A stretch of DNA of 48,396 nucleotides from NCBI GenBank assembly GCA_016790815.1, contig JAEUOG010000036.1, forward strand, positions 1 to 48,396, read 5' to 3'. Shown here in pieces: positions 27,716 through 36,252 of this stretch (positions are counted from its first letter, which is position 1; the number at the start of each line of letters is the position of its first letter). The notes beneath the pieces are model-generated. The model was given only the letters and a program-made list of their open reading frames with translations. It searched no databases and had not been told where the DNA came from. This stretch comes from Dechloromonas sp. Lineage in GTDB: Bacteria; Pseudomonadota; Gammaproteobacteria; Burkholderiales; Rhodocyclaceae. The translations under genes and the position numbers were made by a program.

Positions 27716-28929
27716 ACCATCCCGACCCCCGCAGCCTGTGGGTCAGGCTGTTCCTGCCCTTTGCCGCCGGCTATTTCCTGTCCTACCTCTACCGCACGGC
27801 CAACGCCGTCATCGGGCCGGTTCTCGCCCGCGAGCTGAATCTCGGAGACAACGCACTCGGCCTGCTGACCAGCACCTATTTTCTCGCCTTCGGTGCCGCG
27901 CAGTTGCCGCTCGGCATGCTGCTCGACCGCTTCGGGCCGCGCCGTGTCGAGGCCGGGCTGCTACTCATCGCTGCCTCCGGCGCAGCCGTTTTCGCGCTGT
28001 CCGATACGCTGGGCGGCCTGGCCATCGGCCGTGCCATGATCGGCCTGGGTGTTTCGGCCTGCCTGATGGCCTCGTTCAAGGCCTTTGCCCAGTGGTTTGC
28101 GCCCGAACGGCAGGCGTCGCTGACCGGCTGGGTCATGGCCTCCGGCGGTCTCGGCGCGCTGGCGGCCTCGAAGCCACTGGAAATGGCGCTCGGCTTTGCC
28201 AGCTGGCAGGAAATCGCCTTCGGGCTGGCAGCGGCCACCCTGGCTGTCGCGGCCACACTATGGTTCGCAGTACCGGACAAGCCTGCAGAGCAAGGCGGCA
28301 CGGGCTTTGCCGCCCAGCTGGCGGGCGTAAAAAGCATTTTCTCCAGTTCTCATTTCTGGCGCTACGCGCCGATGGGCTTCTGGTTCACCGGCGGCTTTAT
28401 GGCCGTGCAGGGACTGTGGGCTTCGCGCTGGATGAGTGTACTCGAAGGCATGAGCCGCGCCGACATTGCAGTCCGCCTGACCTGGATGAGTGGCGCCATG
28501 CTGGTCGGCTTCCTGTTCATGGGATTTTTTGCCACGGGCCTCGTTCGGCGAGGCATCAGACTCGACACGATTTATCGCGGCTCCATGATCCTCGCCATCG
28601 GCCTGCTGGCCCTGATCAGCTTCCAGCCAAGCTTGGCCGGCAACCTGCTGTGGCCCATCCTCGGCGCCTGCTTTTCGCTCTCCAATGTCTCCTACTCACT
28701 GGTCGCCCAGGCTTTTCCGCCAGCACTCTCGGGGCGCGCCAACACCGCGCTCAACCTGCTGGTTTTCCTTGGCGCCTTCGGGCTGCAATGGGGCATCGGC
28801 ATTCTTGTCGATGCCCTGCAGGCGCATGGCTGGGCCAACGATGCAGCTTTCCGCGCAACTTTCTTCACCCTGCTAGGCGGGCAGCTTCTGGCCCTGCTCT
28901 GGTTGCTCAGGCCCAGCCGGCAAGTCTGA
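27712..28929 (+). CDS. major facilitator superfamily transporter
   Basis: 405 residues with about 12 membrane helices. The loop between helices 2 and 3 reads GMLLDRFGPRRVEAGL, the MFS (G)xxxDrxGrR motif; LASKP and TGWVMASGGLGALAA lie in the first half, and MSGAMLVGFLFMGFFATGLV begins the second. The cargo is unknown; the type resembles small-organic-acid and nitrate/nitrite-porter-like MFS. It starts at GTG 27712 with GGAG upstream, coupled to the MOSC gene. Its 3' end overlaps the convergent EF-hand gene by 57 bases. Confidence 0.88.
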   Translation: MNHPDPRSLWVRLFLPFAAGYFLSYLYRTANAVIGPVLARELNLGDNALGLLTSTYFLAFGAAQLPLGMLLDRFGPRRVEAGLLLIAASGAAVFALSDTLGGLAIGRAMIGLGVSACLMASFKAFAQWFAPERQASLTGWVMASGGLGALAASKPLEMALGFASWQEIAFGLAAATLAVAATLWFAVPDKPAEQGGTGFAAQLAGVKSIFSSSHFWRYAPMGFWFTGGFMAVQGLWASRWMSVLEGMSRADIAVRLTWMSGAMLVGFLFMGFFATGLVRRGIRLDTIYRGSMILAIGLLALISFQPSLAGNLLWPILGACFSLSNVSYSLVAQAFPPALSGRANTALNLLVFLGAFGLQWGIGILVDALQAHGWANDAAFRATFFTLLGGQLLALLWLLRPSRQV

Positions 28930-29856
28930 AACGACGAGATCGACCTGCTGCATGTGGCCGACCCCACCCGCCTCGGAAAGATAGAGCCCGGCCGCCCGAA
29001 TCTGCCCCAGCAGTTCGTTGGATTTCGTTTTTAGCGAAAATTCGGCGTTGACCGCAGAAGTGAACAGCGCGCCGACGCCCTGCTCCTTGAGTGAGCCGAA
29101 ACCATCGCCAGACCAGATGCTGAGCTGGCTGAAAGCGGCGTCGGCCTCATCGATCCAGCCATTGCGGTCGCTATCGAGCTTGGCCAGATCCGCAAAACCA
29201 TTGCCGCTGGCCACACCGAACAGTTCGCTGCCGTCGTCGGCCTTGCCGTTTCCGTTCCGGTCGAAGACCAGAAAACCGCTCCCCTTGCCCATCCCGGGAA
29301 TCTGCTCGGGCGTGCCGTCGGCGTTCAGGTCGAAGTAAATGCTGTCCTCGGTCAGTTCACAAGCAGCACCGTTGAAGCTCAGCATGAGTGGATCACTGAG
29401 CTTGACCGAGCCGCTCTCCTCTTCAAGTTTCGCACTGCTGAAATTGCGCTCCATGGCCAGTGTGTAATCGAATGCGATCGCTTTGCCGTCACAAGTCGTC
29501 ACGCTGCCTTTGCCGCAAACAGTCGTTTTTTCGGACTCGCTCACCGTTTCCCGAACCGTGCGCTTCCAGTTGATCTCGATGCCATTACGGGCGGCGGCAG
29601 GCTCAACCGGCAATTCGTCGCAAGCGGCAAAGTTTTCCCCGCATTTCTTGCCATCCATTGCCGCCAGAATGGCGTCGATCAGCGATTGGAGCAGCGCCTG
29701 CAGCTTTTGACGCTCGCTCATCCGTTGCACATCCGTGCTGAGCGCGAGATGGTCGAAAATACGCTTGAACTCGCGCTCGGTGGTCATTTCCAGCGACTGG
29801 CTGCGCTTGGCTTCATGCGTGGCCGAGAGTTGAACGTCCGATTCCTGAATCTTCAT
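28873..29856 (-). CDS. uncharacterised EF-hand/VCBS-type calcium-binding protein
   Basis: 327 residues, no obvious signal peptide. The central part carries calcium loops: YFDLNADGTPEQ, FDRNGNGKADDGSELFG and LDSDRNGWIDEADAAFSQL (DxDxNGxI type), like dockerin/EF-hand or VCBS-type proteins. The N-terminal region is helical and charged; paired cysteines (KKCGENFAACDE, CGKGSVTTCDG) may form disulfides. AGGAG six bases before the ATG at 29856 fixes the start. Secretion by a type I system without a signal is possible, but no such genes are here. Confidence 0.75.
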   Translation of the reverse strand: MKIQESDVQLSATHEAKRSQSLEMTTEREFKRIFDHLALSTDVQRMSERQKLQALLQSLIDAILAAMDGKKCGENFAACDELPVEPAAARNGIEINWKRTVRETVSESEKTTVCGKGSVTTCDGKAIAFDYTLAMERNFSSAKLEEESGSVKLSDPLMLSFNGAACELTEDSIYFDLNADGTPEQIPGMGKGSGFLVFDRNGNGKADDGSELFGVASGNGFADLAKLDSDRNGWIDEADAAFSQLSIWSGDGFGSLKEQGVGALFTSAVNAEFSLKTKSNELLGQIRAAGLYLSEAGGVGHMQQVDLVVSDLPAGPEQPEQGQKLPA

Positions 29857-29920
29857 GTCGCACTCCTTGCGGTGATTGGAATGACTCAACAGCAAGGGGT
29901 GTGCCGAAGCAACCAGAAAA

Positions 29921-31903
29921 TCAGAATTCCAGCGGATCGACCTCGATGTGCCAGCGCAATTTCGATGGCGCCTTGATGCCTTCGATCGCCTCCCGCCAGC
30001 GTGGCAGGAAATTCTGCAAGGCCGGACGTGAACAGGATTCGGCAAGCAACTGGCCACGTTCCAGATTGGCCAGCCGGGCGAGTTTCATCGGGACCGGGTC
30101 GTAAATCATGACATTTTCGTGCTCGCCGATGAACGGCAAGGCGGCAGCGGTGTTTAGAAACGCGATGGAGTCGGCCATTTCCGGCGCCTCGGCTCGCAAA
30201 ACAGCCTGGAAAGCGTAGGGCGGGAACCCCGCCTGCTCGCGTTCCTTGAGTTGCTGGGCGGCAAATCCCGGGTAATCGTGATCGGCCAGCGCGGCAAACA
30301 GCGGATGATCCGGATATTCGGTCTGGATCAGCACCTCACCCTTCAGTTCGGCCCGACCTGCCCGGCCGGCAACCTGCATCAATTGTGCGAACAGGCGTTC
30401 CGGTGCGCGCCAGTCGGCGGCGTACAGCGCAGCATCGGCACCAAGCGCGCCAACCAGCGTCAGCTTCGGGAAGTCGTGCCCCTTGGCCAGCATCTGGGTG
30501 CCCACCAGAATATCGGCCTGGCCGCCATGGATCAGCTCCAGCATCACCTCCCACTGCTTGCGACTCTTCACCGAATCGCGGTCGACGCGCAGGATGCGCG
30601 CCTCCGGAAACTGCTCCTGCAGCCAGACTTCAAGCCGTTGCGTACCGCGCCCGAAGGGATGGATATCCTGATTCCCACAGGTCGGGCAAGCTTTCGGAAC
30701 GCGGTGCTCGCAACCGCAGTGATGGCAGCGCAGACGACGGTCGGCGAGGTGAAGGACCATGTTCGCCGCGCAGCGCGTGCAACGGGAAATCCAGCCGCAG
30801 GCCGGGCAAGCCAGCACGGGCGCGTAACCGCGGCGGTTCAGGAAGACGAGGCTCTGTTCGCCACGCGCCAGACGTTCCTTGATGGCGGCGATCAAGGGTT
30901 CGCTGACACCCTCCTTCAAGACCATTTTGCGTGTATTGATGACGTGGACCGCAGGCAGGGTCGCTTCCGGGTTGGCCCGCTGGTTCAGGGTCAACAACCC
31001 ATACCGTCCCCCCTGTGCGTTGGCCCACGACTCCAGCGACGGGGTCGCCGAGCCGAGCAGTATGGGAATGCCGAGCTGGTGCGCGCGAAAGACACCAACA
31101 TCGCGTGCCGAATAGCGCATGCCGTCCTGCTGCTTGAACGACGGATCGTGTTCTTCATCGATAACGATCAGACCGAGCCGGGGTAGCGGCGTGAAGATCG
31201 ATAGCCGGGTGCCGAGAATGATGCTCGCCTCGCCGGCAAAGGCCGCCCGCCAGTTGCGCTCGCGCGCCGCTTCCGCCAGTTCGCTATGCAAGGAAACCAC
31301 ACCGGCCTCAGGAAAGCGTGCGCGAACCCGACCTTCCAGCTGCGGCGTCAGGTTGATTTCCGGGACCAGCAACAGGGCTTGTCGGCCGGCCGCCAAGGCT
31401 TGCTCGACAAGGCGCAGATAGACCTCGGTCTTGCCGCTACCGGTTACGCCATGCAACAGATGAACGGAAAAACCGGCGCTGGGATCGATGGCTGCCAAAG
31501 CCGCAGCTTGCTCGTGAGTCAGCGCTGGCGCCTGAATTGGCTCCGGTTTTCGAATGGCCCGTCCGCTACGCCGGTCCGGTGGATCAAGGCGTTTGAGTCC
31601 AACCGGCAAGGCCTGCATAAGGACTTCACCGAAGGCTGCCTGATAGTAAGTGCTTGCAAATTCGCAGAGTCGAAAGAAATCGGCGGGCAAAGGCGGCACG
31701 TCGCACAAGATTTGGACTGCCTGCTTCAACTGGTCAAGTGGCCAATCGCTTTCACCAACCACGTCGACGATAACGCCCAGTTTTTCGCCTCGTCCGAATG
31801 GGACGCGAACCCGGTTGCCGATATCTGCGGTCGACGCCGTTTCGGCCACATAATCAAAAAGGCGGTGTAACGGTAAATCGAGGGCGACGCGCAAAACGGG
31901 CAT
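29921..31903 (-). CDS. priA: primosomal helicase PriA
   Basis: 660 residues; restarts stalled forks by binding fork DNA and loading DnaB. N-terminal DNA-binding domain (ALDLPLHRLFDYVAE, GNRVRVPFGRG), helicase P-loop GVTGSGKTEVYLRL, DEEHDPSFKQQDG (DEEH box), LLGSATPSLESW, zinc region with CPACG..CTRC..CHHCG..CPTCG, then VGTQMLAKGHDFP and QVAGRAGRAE. Shorter than E. coli PriA (732), as in other betaproteobacteria. The ATG at 31903 is chosen; a TTG at 31918 is possible. Upstream lies the DnaA-box-rich region. Confidence 0.96.
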   Translation of the reverse strand: MPVLRVALDLPLHRLFDYVAETASTADIGNRVRVPFGRGEKLGVIVDVVGESDWPLDQLKQAVQILCDVPPLPADFFRLCEFASTYYQAAFGEVLMQALPVGLKRLDPPDRRSGRAIRKPEPIQAPALTHEQAAALAAIDPSAGFSVHLLHGVTGSGKTEVYLRLVEQALAAGRQALLLVPEINLTPQLEGRVRARFPEAGVVSLHSELAEAARERNWRAAFAGEASIILGTRLSIFTPLPRLGLIVIDEEHDPSFKQQDGMRYSARDVGVFRAHQLGIPILLGSATPSLESWANAQGGRYGLLTLNQRANPEATLPAVHVINTRKMVLKEGVSEPLIAAIKERLARGEQSLVFLNRRGYAPVLACPACGWISRCTRCAANMVLHLADRRLRCHHCGCEHRVPKACPTCGNQDIHPFGRGTQRLEVWLQEQFPEARILRVDRDSVKSRKQWEVMLELIHGGQADILVGTQMLAKGHDFPKLTLVGALGADAALYAADWRAPERLFAQLMQVAGRAGRAELKGEVLIQTEYPDHPLFAALADHDYPGFAAQQLKEREQAGFPPYAFQAVLRAEAPEMADSIAFLNTAAALPFIGEHENVMIYDPVPMKLARLANLERGQLLAESCSRPALQNFLPRWREAIEGIKAPSKLRWHIEVDPLEF

Positions 31904-31954
31904 GGATTTACCGGCCAAAGCCGTTATTTCTCCAAAATTTCAGGTTTATTGCGA

Positions 31955-32185
31955 CCACAAACCGTGGATATGGAGTTGTCCACAAATTCTGTGGATAACT
32001 TTGTGGATTTATTTTTGACTTTGGCTCTGTGTAACGCTTTGGTAAGGATTACGTCACTCTGCCAAAATATTGAGCACCACGATTATTTGTTTAAATTCAA
32101 CAATTTAAATAAAGAACGTTGAGTCAAGGCCTTTTGGGGATTTATTTTTGGCGAGAGGCAAAACTCTGTGCATAAGTCAAGCCTT
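31955..32185. other. candidate replication origin: DnaA boxes and AT-rich unwinding region
   Basis: The 301-base priA-hemE gap holds no gene. It has a perfect DnaA box TTATCCACA on the minus strand (31990-31998), TTGTCCACA (31976-31984), TTATGCACA on minus (32167-32175) and weaker boxes at 31963 and 32002. An exact 13-mer GGATTTATTTTTG is repeated at 32005 and 32138, close to the GATCTNTTNTTTT unwinding 13-mer of E. coli oriC. TTTAAATT/AATTTAAA (32090-32109) forms an AT inverted repeat. Together this is origin-like; dnaA itself is not in view. Confidence 0.55.
31990..31998 (-). promoter_or_regulatory. perfect DnaA box
   Basis: TGTGGATAA on plus, that is TTATCCACA on minus, an exact match to the consensus. 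Six bases away (31976-31984) a TTGTCCACA box points the other way, making a paired site. Confidence 0.7.
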
Positions 32186-32204
32186 ACCCCTCACCTTTTG
32201 GTTA

Positions 32205-33272
32205 TCACTTACGTAATACACGGCTGTAGGAATGCACCGTTTCAACCAGTGCAGTAACGCTTTCCGGCGGCGTGAATTGTGAAATGCCATGGCCCAGGTT
32301 GAAAACGTGGCCGGTATTGCCGGAACCGAAGCTGTCGAGTACTTTTTTCGCTTCGGCGGCGACGATTTCCGGCTGCGCGAACAAGACGTTCGGGTCGAGG
32401 TTGCCCTGCAGGGCAACCTTGTCGCCAACGCGACGGCGTGCGTCACCAATGTCGATGGTCCAGTCCAGGCCGACAGCGTCGCAACCAATATCGGCAATCT
32501 TCTCCAGCCATAGACCACCGTTCTTGGTGAAGACAATGTTCGGGATGCGTTGGCCGTCTTTTTCTTTCTTCAGACCGGCGACAATGCGACGCATGTATTG
32601 CAGGGAAAACTCTTCGTAGGCCGCATTGGACAACGAACCGCCCCAGGTGTCGAAGATCATCACCGCCTGAGCACCGCAGTCGATCTGGGCGTTCAGGTAG
32701 GCAATCACCGAGTCTGCCGTCACCGACAAGATGCGGTGCAGCAGGTCCGGGCGGTTGTAGAGCATGCCCTTGATGTTGCGGAAATCACTTGAGCCCTCGC
32801 CTTCGACCATGTAGCAGGCCAGCGTATAGGGGCTGCCAGAAAAGCCGATGAGCGGCACCGAATTATCCAGGGCGCGGCGGATTTCAGAGACCGCATCCAT
32901 GACGTAACCGAGGTGCTCGTAAGGATCGGTCACCGTCAGGTTGTTGATCGCCCATTCCTCGCGCAGTGGGCGCTCGAACTTCGGCCCTTCGCCCTCAGCG
33001 AAATAGAGACCGAGGCCCATCGCATCCGGTACTGTCAGGATGTCGGAGAATAGAATGGCGGCATCGAGATCGTAGCGTGCGAGCGGCTGTAGCGTCACTT
33101 CGCAGGCCATGGTCGGCGACTTGCAGAGGTTCAGGAAGTTGCCCGCCCGTTTGCGGGTTTCGCAATACTCGGGCAGGTAGCGTCCGGCTTGGCGCATGAG
33201 CCACAGCGGGGTGTATTCGGTCGGCTCTTTGAGAAGGGCGCGCAGGAAGGTATCGTTCTTGGGTCGGCTCAC
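32205..33272 (-). CDS. hemE: uroporphyrinogen decarboxylase HemE
   Basis: 355 residues, cytosolic haem synthesis, four decarboxylations of uroporphyrinogen III to coproporphyrinogen [18 protein letters not shown] is the family signature with the substrate-binding Arg; [15 protein letters not shown] and [16 protein letters not shown] (second signature region) follow, and the C-terminus has [14 protein letters not shown]. Length equals E. coli HemE (354). Start is GTG with GGAG six bases upstream. Downstream of trkH, separated by a hairpin. Confidence 0.97.
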   Translation of the reverse strand: MSRPKNDTFLRALLKEPTEYTPLWLMRQAGRYLPEYCETRKRAGNFLNLCKSPTMACEVTLQPLARYDLDAAILFSDILTVPDAMGLGLYFAEGEGPKFERPLREEWAINNLTVTDPYEHLGYVMDAVSEIRRALDNSVPLIGFSGSPYTLACYMVEGEGSSDFRNIKGMLYNRPDLLHRILSVTADSVIAYLNAQIDCGAQAVMIFDTWGGSLSNAAYEEFSLQYMRRIVAGLKKEKDGQRIPNIVFTKNGGLWLEKIADIGCDAVGLDWTIDIGDARRRVGDKVALQGNLDPNVLFAQPEIVAAEAKKVLDSFGSGNTGHVFNLGHGISQFTPPESVTALVETVHSYSRVLRK

Positions 33273-33283
33273 GTCGGACTCCG

Positions 33284-33318
33284 CCAGAAAATCTGAAAGG
33301 CGGAATTATCCGCCTTTC
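33284..33318 (-). terminator. hairpin between trkH and hemE, weak terminator
   Basis: GAAAGGCGGA (33295-33304) pairs perfectly with TCCGCCTTTC (33309-33318) around ATTA. On the minus strand a short T run (ATTTTC) follows. It could reduce readthrough from trkH into hemE. Confidence 0.55.
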
Positions 33319-33329
33319 CGGGGCGCAGG

Positions 33330-34784
33330 TCACTTCCGCCAGAAGGCGGGGGTCAGAACGACCAGCAGCGTGAAGATCTCGAGGCGGCCGAGCAGCATGG
33401 CAAAGATGCATATCCAGGTCTGGAAATCCTCCAGAACTGCATAGGTTGTTGACGGACCAACCACGCCGAGCCCCGGCCCGGTGTTGTTGACGCTGGCGAC
33501 TATGGCGGTGAATGCCGAAACGATGTCGAGGCCGGTAAACGCGAGAATCAAGGTCAGCGAAACAATGCTGACCATGTACATGAAGGCGAAAGAGAGCACC
33601 GCGAACAGGATCGGCTGGGGCGCCGTCTGGCCGCCGATACGGATGTTGTAAACGGCGCTCGGGTGCATTGCTCGCACCAGTTCCCGATAAACCTGCTTGT
33701 AAAGCAGCAGCGCCCGCATCATTTTGATGCCACCCCCGGTGGACCCGGCGCTGGTAACGAAACTGGACAGAAAAAGCATCCACAAAGGCGCGAAAATAGG
33801 CCACAGTGCGTAGTCTACACTGGCATAGCCGGTAGTCGTCGCGATTGAAATCAGATTGAAAGCCACATGGCGCATCGCCGTGTCGAGATCCGGATAAACC
33901 CCATCCTTCCAGATGTACATGGCGATCACCATGATGCTCAGCAAGGTGACACCAAGGAACCACACCGCCTCGGGATCGTGCCGGTAAGGCTTCAAGGAAC
34001 GCCCGCTGACGGCGAGAAAAAGCGTACCGAAATTCATCCCGGCGATCAGCATGAAGACAATGGCAACCGCCTCGATGGCCGGCGAATTGAAGTGACCAAA
34101 ACTCGCATCGTGGGTTGAGAATCCTCCCAGCCCCATGGTTGAGAAGGTATGACAAACTGCGTCGAACCAGCCCATGCCCGCCCAGCGGTAGGACAGGGCA
34201 CAGGCAACCGTCACGGCCAGATAAACCAGCCACAACCCCTTCGCTGTCTCGGCAATGCGTGGCGTCATCTTCGCGTCCTTCATCGGCCCCGGCGTTTCTG
34301 CCTTGAACATCTGCCGACCGCCGATACCAAGCAACGGCAAGATCGCAATGGCCAACACGATCAACCCCATGCCTCCTACCCATACAAGCTGATGTCGCCA
34401 CAAGTTGATCGACATGGGCAGGGTATCAAGATTCGACAACACCGTTGAGCCGGTGGTGGTCAGTCCGGAGACTGCCTCAAAATAGGCATCGGTATGGCTG
34501 ATACCAAGCTGCAGCATCAGTGGGATGGCAGCAAATGCGGGCAAAACGCTCCACACCAGAACCACCATCAGAAAGCCATCACGAATGTTCAACTCGCGTT
34601 TGCAGCGACGGTAGCGATACCAGAGGAAGGCGCCACACAGCATGGTCAGCGCGAAGGATTCGTCGTAAACCGCCTGCGCCCCATCGTTGGTAGCGTAGGA
34701 AAGAATCAGCGGCGGCAGCATGGTCAGGCCGAAGAGCATGATGATCATGCCCAGTGCGCGATATACAGGGGCAAAGCGTGTCAC
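33330..34784 (-). CDS. trkH: Trk potassium uptake channel subunit TrkH
   Basis: 484 residues, inner-membrane K+ channel-like transporter gated by TrkA. Four pore-loop repeats are visible: SGLTTTGSTVLSNLD, TFSTMGLGGFSTHDASFG, SIATTTGYASVDY and VASVNNTGPGLG. Length matches E. coli TrkH (483). GTG start 10 bases after the trkA stop. Two-gene potassium unit trkA-trkH, with the ntrXY-like pair upstream. Confidence 0.96.
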   Translation of the reverse strand: MTRFAPVYRALGMIIMLFGLTMLPPLILSYATNDGAQAVYDESFALTMLCGAFLWYRYRRCKRELNIRDGFLMVVLVWSVLPAFAAIPLMLQLGISHTDAYFEAVSGLTTTGSTVLSNLDTLPMSINLWRHQLVWVGGMGLIVLAIAILPLLGIGGRQMFKAETPGPMKDAKMTPRIAETAKGLWLVYLAVTVACALSYRWAGMGWFDAVCHTFSTMGLGGFSTHDASFGHFNSPAIEAVAIVFMLIAGMNFGTLFLAVSGRSLKPYRHDPEAVWFLGVTLLSIMVIAMYIWKDGVYPDLDTAMRHVAFNLISIATTTGYASVDYALWPIFAPLWMLFLSSFVTSAGSTGGGIKMMRALLLYKQVYRELVRAMHPSAVYNIRIGGQTAPQPILFAVLSFAFMYMVSIVSLTLILAFTGLDIVSAFTAIVASVNNTGPGLGVVGPSTTYAVLEDFQTWICIFAMLLGRLEIFTLLVVLTPAFWRK

Positions 34785-34794
34785 GGTCTACCCC

Positions 34795-36228
34795 TCAGAA
34801 GAAGTGGAAACTGACCTGGAACAACTTTTCAACTTTCTTGACCAGCTTCTTGCGGGTACAGAAGACAATGACATGGTCTTCCGGCTCGATTACCGTGTCA
34901 TGGTGCGCGATGACAACCTCGCCATGCCGGGTAATGGCCGTCCAGTCATCCGTCTGGCCGACGATCACAGCCTTGTCGAAATTGCGCACCAGCGCGGCGA
35001 CCGTCACGCCATGCGGCCAGTCGATCTGGTCGATGCGCTTGCCGATGATCTGCGATGTCTTCGCATCGCCGTGAGCAACCAGTTCCAGCGCTTCGGCAGC
35101 GCCTCGTCGCAACGAATGGACTTCCGCCACATCGCCCTGCCGGACATGGGCCAGCAAGGCTCCAATCGAGACCTGTGCAGGCGAGATACCGATATCGATT
35201 GGCCCACCTTCGATCATTTCGGCGTAGGCGCGGCGGTTGATCAGGGCGACCACCCGCTTGCTCCCAAGGCGCTTGGCCAGGCTGCCCGACATGATGTTGT
35301 CTTCGTCGTCGTTGGTGACGGCCAGGAAAAGATCCATCTCCGCGATGTTTTCCTGCTCAAGCAATTCCTCATCGGTCGCGTCACCAAGCAGGACAAGCGT
35401 ATTCCCGAGCTCGTTCGCGATCATTTCAGCGCGCTCCCTGCGCCCCTCTATGATCTTGATTTCATATCGTTTTTCAAGCGTTTTGGCCAGGCGAAGGCCG
35501 ATGTTGCCGCCCCCAGCGATCATGATGCGCTCAACCGGCTTCATCATCCGCCGAAGCTGGCGCAGGACCGGCCGGATATGTTCGGCGGCCGCCAGCAGAA
35601 ATACCTCGTCACCCGCCTCGACGACGGTATCACCCTCCGGAAACACCGGCTGATCGCGCCGAAAGATGGCCGCGATCCGTGCATCCATGCCGACGGGTAA
35701 CAGTTCGCGCATCTCCCTGATCTGCTTGCCGACCAACAAGCCTCCCTCGTAGGCCTGGACCGCAACCAGGCTGACCCGATGGTTGGCGAAGTTGAGCACC
35801 TGCAAGGCTTCGGGAAACTCGATCAGTCGGCGAATGTAGTCGGTAATCACCTGTTCCGGACAGAGCGCGAAATCCACTGCGAAGTTCTCCGGCGAAAGCA
35901 GGCTTTCGTCCTCGAGAAAGTCACGCGAACGCAGCCGTGCAATCCGTGTCGGCACGTTGAAGACGCTATGCGCCAACTTGCAGGCAACCAGGTTGGACTG
36001 GTCGCTTTGGGTTACCGCGATGATCATGTCGGCATCGTCAGCGCCGGCATTGCGTAGCGCCGACGGCGTCGCTGCATCGCCGACCACGGTGCGCAGATCG
36101 AGCCTGTCCTGCAACTGCGCAAGCCGCGCTGCATCGTAGTCGACGATCGTGATGTCGTTTTCTTCTGAAACGAGCCCTTCGGCGACGCTGGCGCCAACCT
36201 GTCCAGCCCCCAGAATGATGACTTTCAT
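34795..36228 (-). CDS. trkA: Trk potassium uptake regulator TrkA
   Basis: 477 residues, cytosolic ring that gates TrkH through NAD(H)/ATP. Two RCK units: MKVIILGAGQVGASVAEGL (first Rossmann), TIVDYDAARLAQLQDRLD, then IMIAGGGNIGLRLAKTLEKR (second Rossmann), with TrkA-C domains after each. E. coli TrkA has 458. Start ATG 36228 with AGGGGGAG; a longer frame upstream is not supported. Confidence 0.96.
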   Translation of the reverse strand: MKVIILGAGQVGASVAEGLVSEENDITIVDYDAARLAQLQDRLDLRTVVGDAATPSALRNAGADDADMIIAVTQSDQSNLVACKLAHSVFNVPTRIARLRSRDFLEDESLLSPENFAVDFALCPEQVITDYIRRLIEFPEALQVLNFANHRVSLVAVQAYEGGLLVGKQIREMRELLPVGMDARIAAIFRRDQPVFPEGDTVVEAGDEVFLLAAAEHIRPVLRQLRRMMKPVERIMIAGGGNIGLRLAKTLEKRYEIKIIEGRRERAEMIANELGNTLVLLGDATDEELLEQENIAEMDLFLAVTNDDEDNIMSGSLAKRLGSKRVVALINRRAYAEMIEGGPIDIGISPAQVSIGALLAHVRQGDVAEVHSLRRGAAEALELVAHGDAKTSQIIGKRIDQIDWPHGVTVAALVRNFDKAVIVGQTDDWTAITRHGEVVIAHHDTVIEPEDHVIVFCTRKKLVKKVEKLFQVSFHFF

Positions 36229-36252
36229 CTCTCCCCCTTTGCCCCCCGGCAA

